Shown: positions 9,923-19,674, counted from the stretch's first letter. The stretch: DNA of 64,000 bases from Alteromonas sp. ASW11-130 (GCF_026183735.1 NZ_JAPFRE010000015.1:124001-188000); one strand, 5' to 3'. A program made the numbers and translations. Notes: generated by a model not told the origin, from the sequence alone.

Positions 9923-10429
9923 ATGTCACGACACTATTATATTAGTGATGACCTCGACGATTTAGAGGTTGTTGAAAGAGAGTTAGAGCAACAAGGGGTT
10001 GCCAGAAGTCAGATTCACGTGCTTAGCGAAAATGATACAGAAGTTGAACAACATCATTTACACGCCATCACACCATTTTTTAAAAAAGACGTCATTCATT
10101 CATCAGAACTAGGTGCATTTGTGGGTGTCGCTGTTGCTGCGGTTCTATTAGCAGTGGTGTATTTGCTTGAACTGCACAATTCGGCGGTGGGCTGGCTCCC
10201 CTTTATTTTTGGAGCATTAGTCATACTGGGCTTTTGTGTCTGGGAAGGAGGCTTGATTGGCGTACAGGTTCCAAATCACCAATTCAAACGCTTCCAAACC
10301 TTACTGAAAAAAGGCAGGCACGTTTTCTTTGTCGATACCAAAGATGAACAAGAAGCTAATTTGGCCAGAGTAGTGGCCAAACATCCCCATCTGCGGGAGG
10401 TCAGTACAGATCAGGTTTCTCTTACCTAG
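9923..10429 (+). CDS. Hypothetical membrane protein with N-terminal stress-protein-like fold
   Basis: 168 residues. The N-terminus (RHYYISDDLDDLEVVERELE, then SQIHVLSEND) resembles the start of small general-stress / DUF1269-like proteins. Two adjacent transmembrane helices follow (about 68-88 and 94-114), then a basic and acidic cytoplasmic tail. Such proteins are common in Alteromonadales and are often given unfounded names such as magnesium transporter. The ATG at 9923 follows GCGGGAG. Function unknown. Confidence 0.65.
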   Translation: MSRHYYISDDLDDLEVVERELEQQGVARSQIHVLSENDTEVEQHHLHAITPFFKKDVIHSSELGAFVGVAVAAVLLAVVYLLELHNSAVGWLPFIFGALVILGFCVWEGGLIGVQVPNHQFKRFQTLLKKGRHVFFVDTKDEQEANLARVVAKHPHLREVSTDQVSLT

Positions 10430-10900
10430 TTTGGTCCCAGTAAAATCGACGTTATTTCGTTTTAATCCCCTCATTACAACAAAGCTCGGTTTTATACCAG
10501 CTTTGTTGTGGCGTAGACACTTATCGCTACGCGTGGGTTGAAGATAATTGTATTAAGACGATCACTTTCACTTTTTTTCTTCCCTTCAAGCCAGATTAGG
10601 GCGATGGATTGGCTATATATCTGCAAATCTAGACCTTTTCGTAATTAGCAAAGTCATGGTGATGTAGGTTGGTTGTGAGATTCAACCATTTACAGAGGGT
10701 CAGACATTAACTTCCCATTTTTCATAAACGCAACAATTTTAGTAATATCAGCCACGTTACCATTTTTTCAAGGATGTATACTGCCCTAACTGGTTAGCGA
10801 TTGAAGATGATGAAAAAGTCGAGTTTCGCTCTTCTTTGTCGGATTGAATAGAGAGTGAAAATACCAATGCCTTACCCATCATTAAAATAAGGATATAACA
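10430..10900. other. Intergenic region with one hairpin
   Basis: About 470 bases with no supported gene. An inverted repeat at 10476-10509 is listed separately. Confidence 0.6.
10476..10509. terminator. 11-bp inverted repeat, possible terminator or RNA hairpin
   Basis: ACAACAAAGCT pairs perfectly with AGCTTTGTTGT across a 12-base spacer, 46 bases after the stop of the gene ending at 10429. No U-tract follows on the plus strand. It could be a transcript-end stabiliser. Confidence 0.4.
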
Positions 10901-11437
10901 GTGACTATACAAATCAGAATGGGCACCGAGAAAGATCAATCAAACATTGCGGATTTACACGCACAGAGCTGGAAAGAAAACTACGGCAAGGTTTTATCCG
11001 CCGATTATCTTAATACTAAAATATTGCATGACAGGAATGAAGTATGGCGCCACCGACTTGAAAACCCAACCACTAATCAATTGGTTTTAGTGGCTGAAGC
11101 TAATAGAGAATTTTGTGGGTTCATTTGTGCGTTTGGTGCCCACCATCCCGAATTTGGTACCATAATTGATAATTTGCATGTAAAAGCAGAACGAAAAGGG
11201 AGTGGAATTGGCTCGATGCTGCTTCAGGCAGCGGGGAAATGGGCTTTAGAGCATTTCAGTGAGCATGATTTATACTTAGAAGTGTTGGAATGTAATCCAA
11301 AAGCAATTAAATTCTACGAACGTAAAGGCGGAAAACATATAGACCTAGCCTATTGGACTACGCCGTGTGGTAATAAAGCCAGAGAATTTATTTATAGCTG
11401 GGGTTCGCCACTGAATCTTTCTCCCGATACCATTTAG
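10901..11437 (+). CDS. GNAT family N-acetyltransferase
   Basis: 178 residues with the GNAT fold. There is an N-terminal DLHAQSWKENYGKVL helix, a DNLHVKAERKGSGIGSMLL block carrying the acetyl-CoA pyrophosphate loop (Q/RxxGxG/A type), and a C-terminal KAIKFYERKGGK. GTG start at 10901 with AAGGA eight bases upstream. The substrate is not predictable. The next gene, 12 nt downstream, is also a GNAT enzyme, so the two probably form a small operon. Confidence 0.85.
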   Translation: MTIQIRMGTEKDQSNIADLHAQSWKENYGKVLSADYLNTKILHDRNEVWRHRLENPTTNQLVLVAEANREFCGFICAFGAHHPEFGTIIDNLHVKAERKGSGIGSMLLQAAGKWALEHFSEHDLYLEVLECNPKAIKFYERKGGKHIDLAYWTTPCGNKAREFIYSWGSPLNLSPDTI

Positions 11438-11449
11438 GAAGTAAATAAT

Positions 11450-11872
11450 ATGATTTCTTATCAGCGCTGTGATGATTTGGCCAAATCAGCAGAGATGACC
11501 CTGCGCAATATGCGCTTCTACTACGAACAATTTGCTGTAGATTGGGATCATAATAAAATTTTGCAACAAATAACTGAACTGGAAAATTGGGATATTCTTT
11601 ATCAGGGGAAAGTAATAGGGGCTATCCGCTTAGCATTTGACGAAGATGGCTGCTATTTACGCGACCTTCAAGTAGATGAAGCTTTCCAGAATAAAGGAAT
11701 TGGTGCCCAGTCTTTAACTGAAACAAAAAGAATTGCGCTGCAATCTGGCGCTGACAAACTCAGATTAAGAGTAATGAAAATAAGCCCGGCTATTAATCTT
11801 TATAAGCGAGATGGATTTAACATATCCCAGGAGGATGATAGATTTTATTATATGGAGCAGTCGCTTGCTTAA
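11450..11872 (+). CDS. GNAT family N-acetyltransferase
   Basis: 140 residues. GNAT motif A is visible in LRDLQVDEAFQNKGIGAQSL and motif B in SPAINLYKRDGFN. Unlike its neighbour it has a short N-terminus that begins directly with the substrate lobe (MRFYYEQFAVDWDHN). ATG at 11450 preceded by GGAAG. Substrate unknown; tandem GNAT genes often arise by acquisition rather than recent duplication, and these two are clearly different from each other. Confidence 0.85.
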   Translation: MISYQRCDDLAKSAEMTLRNMRFYYEQFAVDWDHNKILQQITELENWDILYQGKVIGAIRLAFDEDGCYLRDLQVDEAFQNKGIGAQSLTETKRIALQSGADKLRLRVMKISPAINLYKRDGFNISQEDDRFYYMEQSLA

Positions 11873-12129
11873 CATCAAAAGCGTAAAAACTTGAACGCTG
11901 AAAGCTATGAAGTACCCGAGAGCGGGCTAGAATGCCGTCGCATTTCAAGGATGAATCCGCTTATAGGGATGACCAGGTCGTCTCAGCGTAGTTCGTCTTC
12001 GCCTTGAGATAATCGGTCTAAAGCGTGCAGGTGTTGGATACTCTCCGCTTTGTTGTTTAATTAAATCTAAAACGTTAAGAATGACCGTAAGACGCAATAG
12101 TAATTAAACCAAGACTGTGCAGTGAGCCA

Positions 12130-13140
12130 ATGGATCCAGTTTCTCAAGGCGTATTAGGTGCCGCGGCAGCAATTATCGTCGCTAAGAACAAGCATAAGCT
12201 TAGACAGGCTGCAATGGTGGGGGGAGCTGCTGGCATGGCCCCTGATTTGGATATCCTTTTCCAATCAAGCCACGATCCTCTATTAGCGCTGGAATTACAT
12301 CGCCAATTTACCCATTCCTTAGTTTTTATCCCTTTCGGGGCACTTATCGTTGCGACACTATTCTGGCTATTAATCTTTCGCAAAGAGACAGTTAAATCGA
12401 TCTATTTGTATAGCATCGCGGGTTATGCCACGCACGGGTTACTTGATTCATGTACTTCTTACGGCACGCAATTATTGTGGCCTTTCACCCATTTACGGGT
12501 GGCTTGGGATTCAATTGGCATTATTGACCCTTTTGTCACTCTTCCATTATTAATCGGGCTAGTAATGGCGTGTGTAAGCAAAACTAAAGCCTGGATATAC
12601 GTTGCCGTTTTAATCTTTTTCACGTACATGGGGTTGGGTGTAGTTCAACACCATCGAGCGATAAATGTAGTGGAAAATCTTGTTATGACAGACTTTCCGA
12701 GGCCCCAAAGAATAAGGGCCCTTCCATCTATCGGCAACGTTATCGTTTGGCGTACGTTGCATGAAGCGGGTGAAAAGTATTTTATCAATGCCGTGGCAGT
12801 TCCTTTGTTTGGCGAAGTACGGCTATACGATGGGCGAGTGGTAGACAAGCTGAAAATGCAGTATCACTTTCCTGAAATAAAGCCTGACTCGGTACAATTT
12901 AACGACGTGAGTCGCTTTAGATGGTTCACGGACAACTGGTTAGCTGTAGATCCGCAACACCCGGATAGAATTATCGACTTGCGCTATTCAACGCAGGTTG
13001 AAGGTATACAACCGCTATGGGCCATCCAACTTGATTCCGATAAACAGCACCACCACGTGAAATTTATCCGGAATACCTCAACGATAAAAAGCGACATAGT
13101 ACCCTTCGACAAGATATTTGGTGCTACGTTTTTTTATTAG
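12130..13140 (+). CDS. Inner-membrane metal-dependent hydrolase, YdjM/DUF457 family
   Basis: 336 residues. The N-terminal MDPVSQGVLGAAAA, GGAAGMAPDLDILF and HRQFTHSLVF are the metal-binding signature of the YdjM family (membrane-bound putative hydrolases; PF04307), with conserved D, D, H and H residues. ATHGLLDSCTSYGTQLLWPF is a second conserved block. Four or five transmembrane helices fill the first 200 residues and a soluble C-terminal domain follows. E. coli ydjM is SOS-regulated, but I found no LexA box (CTGT-N8-ACAG) in front of this gene. The physiological substrate is not established. Confidence 0.85.
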   Translation: MDPVSQGVLGAAAAIIVAKNKHKLRQAAMVGGAAGMAPDLDILFQSSHDPLLALELHRQFTHSLVFIPFGALIVATLFWLLIFRKETVKSIYLYSIAGYATHGLLDSCTSYGTQLLWPFTHLRVAWDSIGIIDPFVTLPLLIGLVMACVSKTKAWIYVAVLIFFTYMGLGVVQHHRAINVVENLVMTDFPRPQRIRALPSIGNVIVWRTLHEAGEKYFINAVAVPLFGEVRLYDGRVVDKLKMQYHFPEIKPDSVQFNDVSRFRWFTDNWLAVDPQHPDRIIDLRYSTQVEGIQPLWAIQLDSDKQHHHVKFIRNTSTIKSDIVPFDKIFGATFFY

Positions 13141-13323
13141 TTCTCAACACGATACCATTTTCCAGTCGGTGTTGCTTTGGATGAAAATCCACCGCGTAAG
13201 ATCCACCCAATAATTGCTGTTGAAAAAAAATAGCTACTTAGTGTAACCGCTTGTATTGCGATAAAACTCAGTACTTTCTATTTCCAAGCCGAATTGGTTA
13301 TTGGTAACCTTGTTTATATTCGG

Positions 13324-13545
13324 TTAGGTATCCTGTAAATCATAAGAGAAAATGTCTTCCAGAGGTTTATCAAACACACGTGCAATCTTGAACGCCACTT
13401 CCAAAGAGGGTGAGTACTTACCTTTCTCGATCGCCATAATCGTTTGTCTGGTCACTCCTACCTGTTTTGCTAATTCACTTTGTGTCATTTCGTCGGCAAA
13501 AAAGCGCAATTCACGTATTTTGTTGTGGATAGCAAATTCAGCCAC
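13324..13545 (-). CDS. XRE-type helix-turn-helix regulator (YozG-like)
   Basis: 73 residues from a GTG at 13545. The helix-turn-helix spans MTQSELAKQVGVTRQTIMAI, followed by the family ending EKGKYSPSLEVAFKIARVF and DIFSYD. The frame is open further upstream, but that part overlaps the preceding gene and is not family-like. The start lies 4 nt after the upstream gene's stop, so the two are co-translated. Small XRE regulators of this type are habitually encoded beside a small membrane protein, as here. Confidence 0.85.
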   Translation of the reverse strand: MAEFAIHNKIRELRFFADEMTQSELAKQVGVTRQTIMAIEKGKYSPSLEVAFKIARVFDKPLEDIFSYDLQDT

Positions 13546-13549
13546 TACT

Positions 13550-14023
13550 CTAACCTTTTCTGTAAAAGTAAAGTTGCGAAGAAAAGCGCAGCACCTCAGA
13601 TAGCCAGAAAACAACTACTAACTTTAACTCAAGCGGTGCAAAACTGAACGATTGGTAAACGGAATGCGTAATAGCACTTTCTGCAAGCTGCTTGTTCACC
13701 AGTTCATGCACAATACATACAATAAGCCCCACTGAAAGAAACCAATAACCTATTTCATTGGCTTTTAAGCGGAACGCGTTCTCTCTTTCATCCTCTGGCT
13801 CTCCTGCGCCTTCTTGATTTTTCATTGCCAATAAAGAATGTAAAACCGCTTCGACAATAACAAACGAGATAACAATCTTAAGTAATAACGCTGCCATAGC
13901 CGTAGGATCAACTGCCGCGCCAGTATTTAATAGCGCTAACATTTGACGACCAAAATAACTCGCTAAAATGAGCTCAACCAACAGCGACAACCACAAACTC
14001 TTTTCCCGATAAGATAAACTCAT
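13550..14023 (-). CDS. Four-helix membrane protein (DUF2178-like) paired with XRE regulator
   Basis: 157 residues with four predicted transmembrane segments (about 9-26, 42-66, 91-108 and 130-146). A central polar loop EPEDERENAFRLKANEIGYW resembles the DERE...A loop of DUF2178-type proteins. It is the first gene of a two-gene unit with the XRE regulator. The role of such pairs is poorly known; a membrane signal acting on the small regulator is an inference. Confidence 0.65.
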   Translation of the reverse strand: MSLSYREKSLWLSLLVELILASYFGRQMLALLNTGAAVDPTAMAALLLKIVISFVIVEAVLHSLLAMKNQEGAGEPEDERENAFRLKANEIGYWFLSVGLIVCIVHELVNKQLAESAITHSVYQSFSFAPLELKLVVVFWLSEVLRFSSQLYFYRKG

Positions 14024-14211
14024 CTATTTGCTCCACATTATAGGACACAATAAAAGTAAGACAAACATGACACAATGTCAAATATACTTAACACTTGGTT
14101 AGCTTTGCATTACCTTTGAAACATTTTTTTTGATCGTAATTACACATTTCATCAGAGACTAGTATAAAATTATACAAATAGAATTAGAGCATATTTGCTG
14201 GGGGTTTTGCG

Positions 14212-14565
14212 GTGGAAAAACATAACATAGACCAACAAACAGTAGTCGCAAAAGCATTTAAAAATGCATACAAGATGTTTGGACTAAATGACACTGAAGG
14301 CGCGGCAATTATTGGTAAAACCCGCGCTACTTTAGCTCGAAGTCAGGGGTTTAATCCTGCCAGTAAAGAGCACGAAATTCAGATTCATTTTATTCGCCTT
14401 TATCGGTCCCTTTACGCCATAATGGGAGGGGATGAAGCTGCGATGAGACATTGGTTTACCACCGCAAATAAACATTTACGAGGTGTACCAAGAGAACTGG
14501 TTAAGCGAATCGCTGGTTTAATTGAGATCAATATATACCTTGATGCTATGCGAGCGAAAGCTTGA
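14212..14565 (+). CDS. Xre/MbcA/ParS-type antitoxin
   Basis: 117 residues with a GTG start. The C-terminal half has the DUF2384 toxin-binding signature: ILYRSLYAIMGG-type helix, HWFTTANKHLRGVPREL, and GLIEINIYLDAMR at the end. The N-terminal half (about 15-60) fits the Xre-like helix-turn-helix of this antitoxin class (GAAIIGKTRATLARS). It precedes and overlaps a RES-domain gene, the standard order for a type II toxin-antitoxin pair. These antitoxins bind the toxin and repress their own promoter. Confidence 0.9.
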   Translation: MEKHNIDQQTVVAKAFKNAYKMFGLNDTEGAAIIGKTRATLARSQGFNPASKEHEIQIHFIRLYRSLYAIMGGDEAAMRHWFTTANKHLRGVPRELVKRIAGLIEINIYLDAMRAKA

Positions 14566-15317
14566 CGCCCGCTGATGTTCTCGGTCTGGCTGAAATACAA
14601 GGTGAATATTCAGCATCGGTTTGTCGGTTGGTCGAATCGCAGGAGGAAGCTGCTACCTATTCGTTAGTCAACAACCTCGATGAACAAGCGTTGCTTGAAC
14701 AGATTATTGATGATTTTAAACCCGCCTACCCCGAGGGTACGGATGGCTTGCATTACCTTATCAAAACCCCTTTTCGTTACCCTCCACTGCGGCATGGCTC
14801 ACGATTTGGTACACGCCTGGAAGCCAGCTTTTTTTATGCCAGCGAGGACGTTACCACCTGTTACGCAGAGGTAGCCTTCTATCGGTTTGTATTTTTTGAG
14901 GCAATGGATACGCCCTATCAAAAAACCGTCCATTCATCACATCAGCTATTTTCGGTGGCCGTGCAATCGAGCAAAGCACTAGACTTAACCTCAATAGAAG
15001 ATGAAGAAGCGATAAAACGTTTAACCAGTAAAACGTCTTATGAATTTACTCAGGCTATCGGTCGGGTAGCGCATGAAAACAGTATTGAACTTATTCGCTA
15101 TCGCTCAGCCCGAAGCGTTAACAACGATGGTAAAAATGTTGCTATCGATCAGCCTTATGTAATTACGACCCGACAGCCTGAAAGTATGGTTTTAGTGCAA
15201 TGCGAAACTTTACCTTATGAGGGTATTGTACGTTTCTCAGCCCCCAAGACGTTTCCAATCACGTTTCGGATTGAACAGTTTATGGTGGAAGATAAACTCC
15301 CTTACCCACCCGCATGA
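14562..15317 (+). CDS. RES-domain toxin
   Basis: 251 residues. The RES domain is visible as GSRFGTRLEASFFYASEDVTTCYAEVAFYRF-type sequence at about residues 85-115: the Arg of RFGT, then the Glu of CYAEV, then RYRSARS near 185. RES toxins (Res, MbcT, ParT) consume NAD+ or ADP-ribosylate targets. The start must be non-ATG: no in-frame ATG precedes the domain, and TTG at 14562 overlaps the antitoxin stop as TTGA. It is of full family length with no disabling change, so it should be active and neutralised by the upstream product. Confidence 0.9.
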   Translation: MTPADVLGLAEIQGEYSASVCRLVESQEEAATYSLVNNLDEQALLEQIIDDFKPAYPEGTDGLHYLIKTPFRYPPLRHGSRFGTRLEASFFYASEDVTTCYAEVAFYRFVFFEAMDTPYQKTVHSSHQLFSVAVQSSKALDLTSIEDEEAIKRLTSKTSYEFTQAIGRVAHENSIELIRYRSARSVNNDGKNVAIDQPYVITTRQPESMVLVQCETLPYEGIVRFSAPKTFPITFRIEQFMVEDKLPYPPA

Positions 15318-15683
15318 ATAGATTCGTCAACATAAATATGGTGGGGCTGCTACATCGCATCACCAGTAACCTGCACCCGTGCTAGTCTCTCCGTCGATTT
15401 CATTTGATCACCTGATTATTTCATATATTCGCTGGCACCTGATAATTCTCTTAATGGCCCCCCGCCATTACGCTGAACTTCGTTTTGTTTAATCACCACG
15501 GTTTTTTTTCAGACCACCGTACAGTTTTTTAATAGATGTTATTAATCTGGTTAACTGTGTATCAGATGCAGTCAGAACCCTCGGTAAGTGGGTTCGGCTT
15601 CACATTCGGTCGTTGAGCCACGTGCATTGCAATAGCGGTGAATTTACGCTTTACTGGTAAGACCACTCAAAAAGTACACGTTT
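15318..15683. other. Intergenic region without recognised gene
   Basis: 366 bases between the toxin gene and the hydrolase. Poly-T and poly-C tracts are present; there is no convincing coding frame or structure. Confidence 0.6.
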
Positions 15684-16532
15684 ATGCACTCACAACATAT
15701 TCCATGTCCGGACGGCGCAGTACTCGCTGGCGATCTGTTTGTTCCATCACACTCTCGCGGTGGTGTGGTAATTGGTTCTGCCACAGGAATAAAACGTCAA
15801 TTCTATCAACCGTTCGCTCAGTTTTTAGCTGATAACGGTTTTAGCGTGTTAACTTTTGATTATCGCGGTATAGGGGATTCTCTGTCGAAATCCGTGAGTG
15901 ATTGCGATGCGACCCTAATAAAATGGGGCGAAATTGATTTGACCGCTGCACTTAATCATCTGAAAAGTAGAGCGCCAAACCGACCGTTATTTTTGGTGGG
16001 ACATAGTGCAGGCGGACAGCTTGCCGGACTGATGCGCAATGCACACGACTTATGTGCCATGTTTAATGTGGGCAGCTCATCTGGCAGTTTACATAACATG
16101 CGTTTCTCTTATCAGCTTAAAGCACACTTTTTTATGAATATGTTTATTCCGCTTTCTAACTTACTGTTCGGACATACTAAAGCGCAATGGGTGGGCATCG
16201 GTGAGCCCCTTCCCCCAGGCGTCGCCAAACAGTGGCGACGCTGGTGTAACGGGCAAGGGTATGTCAAAACTAGTTTTGGAAAAGAAATTACTCGCCACTT
16301 GTATGACGAACTAACGCTACCTGCAAAATGGGTAGTGGCAGAGGACGACGATATTGCCTGTGAGAAAAATGTACGAGAAATGATGAGCGTCTATTCAAAA
16401 GCCGCTAATACATTAGAAATTTTGCAACCATCTCAGTGGCAGCTTAAGCGTATAGGTCACATGAAATTCTTTTCTCGTCAATCTGCAGCACTGTGGCAAC
16501 TACCGATCGAATTTTTTCAACAATGTACATAG
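15684..16532 (+). CDS. Alpha/beta hydrolase (serine hydrolase)
   Basis: 282 residues. The nucleophile elbow is GHSAGG (Ser108). RGIGDS follows the third strand, an acidic cluster AEDDD offers the catalytic Asp near residue 218, and the histidine is in IGHMKFF near 261. The overall pattern (CPDGAVLAGDLF at the N-terminus) resembles uncharacterised esterase-like proteins (COG4757 type). It converges on yghU with a 4-nt gap. Substrate unknown. Confidence 0.8.
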   Translation: MHSQHIPCPDGAVLAGDLFVPSHSRGGVVIGSATGIKRQFYQPFAQFLADNGFSVLTFDYRGIGDSLSKSVSDCDATLIKWGEIDLTAALNHLKSRAPNRPLFLVGHSAGGQLAGLMRNAHDLCAMFNVGSSSGSLHNMRFSYQLKAHFFMNMFIPLSNLLFGHTKAQWVGIGEPLPPGVAKQWRRWCNGQGYVKTSFGKEITRHLYDELTLPAKWVVAEDDDIACEKNVREMMSVYSKAANTLEILQPSQWQLKRIGHMKFFSRQSAALWQLPIEFFQQCT

Positions 16533-16536
16533 TAGG

Positions 16537-17397
16537 CTATTTTTTCTTCTGTAGTATCTTGTCTATATCTTTGCTGCTATGGCGCTCAAGTAACTGAATA
16601 CCTTCACCCCACGCTTTATTCACTATTTTCCCGCGTTTAACTGCTTCACGTTGACCAACCTGTTTGGCCCAGCGTAATAAATGCGTATAGCTTTCCACCT
16701 GAAGAAACTCAGCGGCATCATATAACTTTCCTAACACCATACCACCGTACCACGGCCATACCGCAATATCAGCGATTGAATATTCGTCTCCCGCAAGGTA
16801 CTCGTTAAAACTTAAGTGGTTATCTAAAACGTCTAACTGACGCTTAGCCTCCATGGAAAAACGGTTAATAGGATATTCCATTTTATAGGGCGCATAGTTA
16901 TAAAAATGCCCAAATCCCCCACCCAGATAGGGTGCAGATCCCATTTGCCAAAACAACCAATTACGACATTCTGTTTTGGCTGTAGTTTCTTCTGGTATAA
17001 ATTTGTCGAATTTTTCGGCTAAATACTGAAGGATGGCCCCTGATTCAAAAACACGTACAGGGGGCGTGCTGCTTCGATCAAGTAATGCCGGTATTTTAGA
17101 GTTGGGATTAATATTTACAAAACCTGAAGAGAATTGATCCCCTTCACTGATGTCTATCGTCCACGCGTCGTACTCTGCCGCCTTCACCCCGGCCGCGAGT
17201 AACTCTTCAAACATGATCGTTACCTTTTGACCGTTGGGTGTGGCCAGAGAATACAATTGGAACGGATGATCACCCACAGGTAAGGCTTTTTGATGGGTGG
17301 GGCCAGAAACGGGGCGGTTGATGTTGGCAAACTTACTGCCGTCTTCTTTTTCCCATTTCCACACTTTTGGCGGCTGATATTCTTTTTTCTTACTCAT
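16537..17397 (-). CDS. yghU: Glutathione S-transferase-like disulfide reductase YghU
   Basis: 286 residues aligned by eye to E. coli YghU over its whole length: FANINRPVSGPTH, LPVGDHPFQLYSLATPNGQKV, GDQFSSGFVNINPNSKIPAL, FESGAILQYLAEKF, and LGGGFGHFYNYAP. Members of this GST branch (Nu class) bind two glutathione molecules and have disulfide-bond reductase activity. The long N-terminal extension and NGQK motif are typical. AGGAG precedes the ATG at 17397. Confidence 0.95.
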   Translation of the reverse strand: MSKKKEYQPPKVWKWEKEDGSKFANINRPVSGPTHQKALPVGDHPFQLYSLATPNGQKVTIMFEELLAAGVKAAEYDAWTIDISEGDQFSSGFVNINPNSKIPALLDRSSTPPVRVFESGAILQYLAEKFDKFIPEETTAKTECRNWLFWQMGSAPYLGGGFGHFYNYAPYKMEYPINRFSMEAKRQLDVLDNHLSFNEYLAGDEYSIADIAVWPWYGGMVLGKLYDAAEFLQVESYTHLLRWAKQVGQREAVKRGKIVNKAWGEGIQLLERHSSKDIDKILQKKK

Positions 17398-17725
17398 GTT
17401 AGCTCCTGTTTGAACACCTGATCACTACGAAGCTTACGCGTTTAGGTTTAACGAACGCGAATTTAAACCCGTTTTATGAAAGATCGACAGCGTGTAACTC
17501 GATATCTATCTATATCACCACAGGGCGGTCAGCGAGCAATGCCATAGCGTATTACCTCAGTACGACGCAACGTATGTTAGGCGTTTTTCACTTCAGAAGA
17601 TGACTTATTGATGCTTGTTTAGTTTGATTAATCTCTCCCCACTAACCACTCTCAATGTTGCTACAGGTGAGAAAGCTATGGCGGTGGAAGAGCGCTGAAT
17701 GACAAGAGTGTATTTGTGCCATAAG

Positions 17726-17750
17726 AAAAAGCGGGCACTCCATTGCCCGC
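17726..17750 (-). terminator. Rho-independent terminator, minus strand
   Basis: On the minus strand GCGGGCA-ATGGAG-TGCCCGC is a perfect 7-bp GC-rich stem followed directly by TTTTTCTTAT. It lies about 230 bases beyond the maeA stop, so it is either a back-up terminator or ends an unannotated transcript. Confidence 0.75.
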
Positions 17751-17942
17751 AAAGAAGGTTAGTAAGCCCGTTGATTTGGCTTACATACTTAAATCTGTTT
17801 CATGTTCTGTGCCAAGAAAAAAATAAATATATTTAACAAACGGTTACAGCAAAAAGAGAAATATTGAAAGACTCATCGCGAGACTTGTGTCACCGATTGC
17901 AGACAGTAATTGAAAAACTAAAAAGGATACGCTGAATTTAGG

Positions 17943-17975
17943 AAAAACGAGCGGAGCATATTGCTCGGCTCGTTT
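17943..17975 (-). terminator. Rho-independent terminator of maeA
   Basis: On the minus strand AAACGAGC pairs with GCTCGTTT, then a C-C mismatch, then GAGCA with TGCTC around an ATA loop, followed by a T-run. It starts 8 bases after the maeA stop. Confidence 0.8.
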
Positions 17976-17982
17976 AGGCAGA

Positions 17983-19674
17983 TTAGATACTTACTCGCTT
18001 ATAAGGGCGGTACTCTGCTTTCCAGAAGTTACGTTCAATAGAGGCAGTAAGCGCTTCATCAGACATTTCTAAAGCAAGATCTTGCTCCATCGCAACTTTG
18101 GCCACGGCAAAGGCAATTTGCTTGCTTAAGTCTGCAATTTGCGTCAGTGGTGGTAACAGCGCCCCTTCGCCCTGTTTAACTAAAGGTGAAGCTCCAGCAA
18201 GTGCAGTGCTTGCCGCCATCAGCATTTCTTCGCTAACCAGCCGCGCTTTAGAAGCAATCACCCCTAAGCCAATGCCCGGAAATATATAGCTGTTGTTGCA
18301 CTGCGCAATCGGATAGAGCTTATCTTTGTAACGTACTGGCGAAAAGGGGCTGCCTGTAGCAATTACCACTTCGCCCTCAGTCCATTCAATAACCTGTTCC
18401 GGGCGCGCTTCTACTTGTCGTGACGGATTACTTAAGGGGAAAATAATCGGCTTATTATTGTACTGCTTCATTGCCCGTACAACTTGCTCAGTAAATAATC
18501 CTGGTTGTCCGGACACGCCTATCAAGATGTCTGGTTTCGCACAATGTACTACGTCTAACAATGATGCGTTTTCACCACTGAAGGTCCAATCAGCAATATC
18601 CGCTTTTTGTTGTTGCAGTTTTTGCTGGAAATCACGTAAGCCTTCCATACCTTCGGTTAGCAAGCCGTATCGGTCAATCATAAAAATTTGTCGACGTGCT
18701 TGTTCATCGCTAAGGCCTTCATGGCGCATCTGTTGGATCAACATCTCTGCGATACCACATCCCGCCGATCCCGCGCCCACAAACACTACTTTCATGTTGG
18801 ATAAATTTTGCCCTTTAGCTTTACACGCGGCTAAAATAGTCCCCAGTGTCACCGCTGCTGTGCCCTGTATATCATCATTAAAGCAACAAATTTGTTCGCG
18901 ATAGCGATTCAATATTGGCATTGCATTCGGTTGTGCAAAATCCTCGAACTGTATCATCACGTCGGGCCAGCGTTTCGTCACCGCCTTAATGAACATATCT
19001 ACAAACTCATCGTACTTGTCTTGTTCAATTCGAGGATGACGCGCGCCCATGTACATAGGATCATTCAATAATTTCTCATTATTGGTGCCCACATCAAGCA
19101 TTACCGGTAAAGTATAGGCTGGGCTGATCCCGCCACACGCGGTGTACAAAGACAGCTTTCCAATAGGAATACCCATACCACCGATACCTTGGTCACCCAA
19201 GCCCAGAATACGCTCGCCGTCAGTTACAACGATAACTTTGACCTTTCGTTTAGTCGCATTGCGCACAATATCATCTAATTGATTGCGTTCTTCCCAGGAC
19301 AAGAACAGGCCGCGCGAACTCCGATATATATCGGAGAATTGCTCACAGGCATCACCTACTGTGGGGGTATAAATGATGGGCATCATTTCTTCAATATGAT
19401 TCTGGATCAGTTTATAGAACAGCGTTTCGTTGTTGTCCTGAATAGCCCGTAAATAAATATGCTTGTTCAACGCATCATCAAATGTGTTGTATTGCATATA
19501 TGCACGTTCTACCTGTTCCTCAATTGTTTCGTAGCGAGGAGGCAACAAACCGGTAAGGTTAAATTGAGCGCGCTCACGGGCAGTAAATGCACTGCCCTTG
19601 TTAAGTAAGGGAGTTTCCAGCAATGATGGGCCGGAATGAGGTATATAAAGATACTTGTTAGAATCTTCTGACAT
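17983..19674 (-). CDS. maeA: NAD-dependent malic enzyme
   Basis: Oxidative decarboxylation of malate to pyruvate with NAD+. 563 residues, as in E. coli MaeA (SfcA). Motifs: [29 protein letters not shown] (NAD-binding), [13 protein letters not shown], the metal site [22 protein letters not shown], the Rossmann [13 protein letters not shown], and [14 protein letters not shown] at 19674. A terminator follows immediately downstream and the gene appears monocistronic. Confidence 0.96.
   Translation of the reverse strand: MSEDSNKYLYIPHSGPSLLETPLLNKGSAFTARERAQFNLTGLLPPRYETIEEQVERAYMQYNTFDDALNKHIYLRAIQDNNETLFYKLIQNHIEEMMPIIYTPTVGDACEQFSDIYRSSRGLFLSWEERNQLDDIVRNATKRKVKVIVVTDGERILGLGDQGIGGMGIPIGKLSLYTACGGISPAYTLPVMLDVGTNNEKLLNDPMYMGARHPRIEQDKYDEFVDMFIKAVTKRWPDVMIQFEDFAQPNAMPILNRYREQICCFNDDIQGTAAVTLGTILAACKAKGQNLSNMKVVFVGAGSAGCGIAEMLIQQMRHEGLSDEQARRQIFMIDRYGLLTEGMEGLRDFQQKLQQQKADIADWTFSGENASLLDVVHCAKPDILIGVSGQPGLFTEQVVRAMKQYNNKPIIFPLSNPSRQVEARPEQVIEWTEGEVVIATGSPFSPVRYKDKLYPIAQCNNSYIFPGIGLGVIASKARLVSEEMLMAASTALAGASPLVKQGEGALLPPLTQIADLSKQIAFAVAKVAMEQDLALEMSDEALTASIERNFWKAEYRPYKRVSI

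Larger units (their letters stand above)
17398..17982. other. Intergenic region with two minus-strand terminators
   Basis: 585 bases between yghU and maeA, both on the minus strand. Apart from the two hairpins listed separately there is no supported gene. A small RNA between the hairpins cannot be excluded. Confidence 0.6.

Noticed and set aside
12030..12130. LexA box before the YdjM-like gene
   Set aside because: CTGT is present near the start codon but there is no ACAG at the eight-base spacing.
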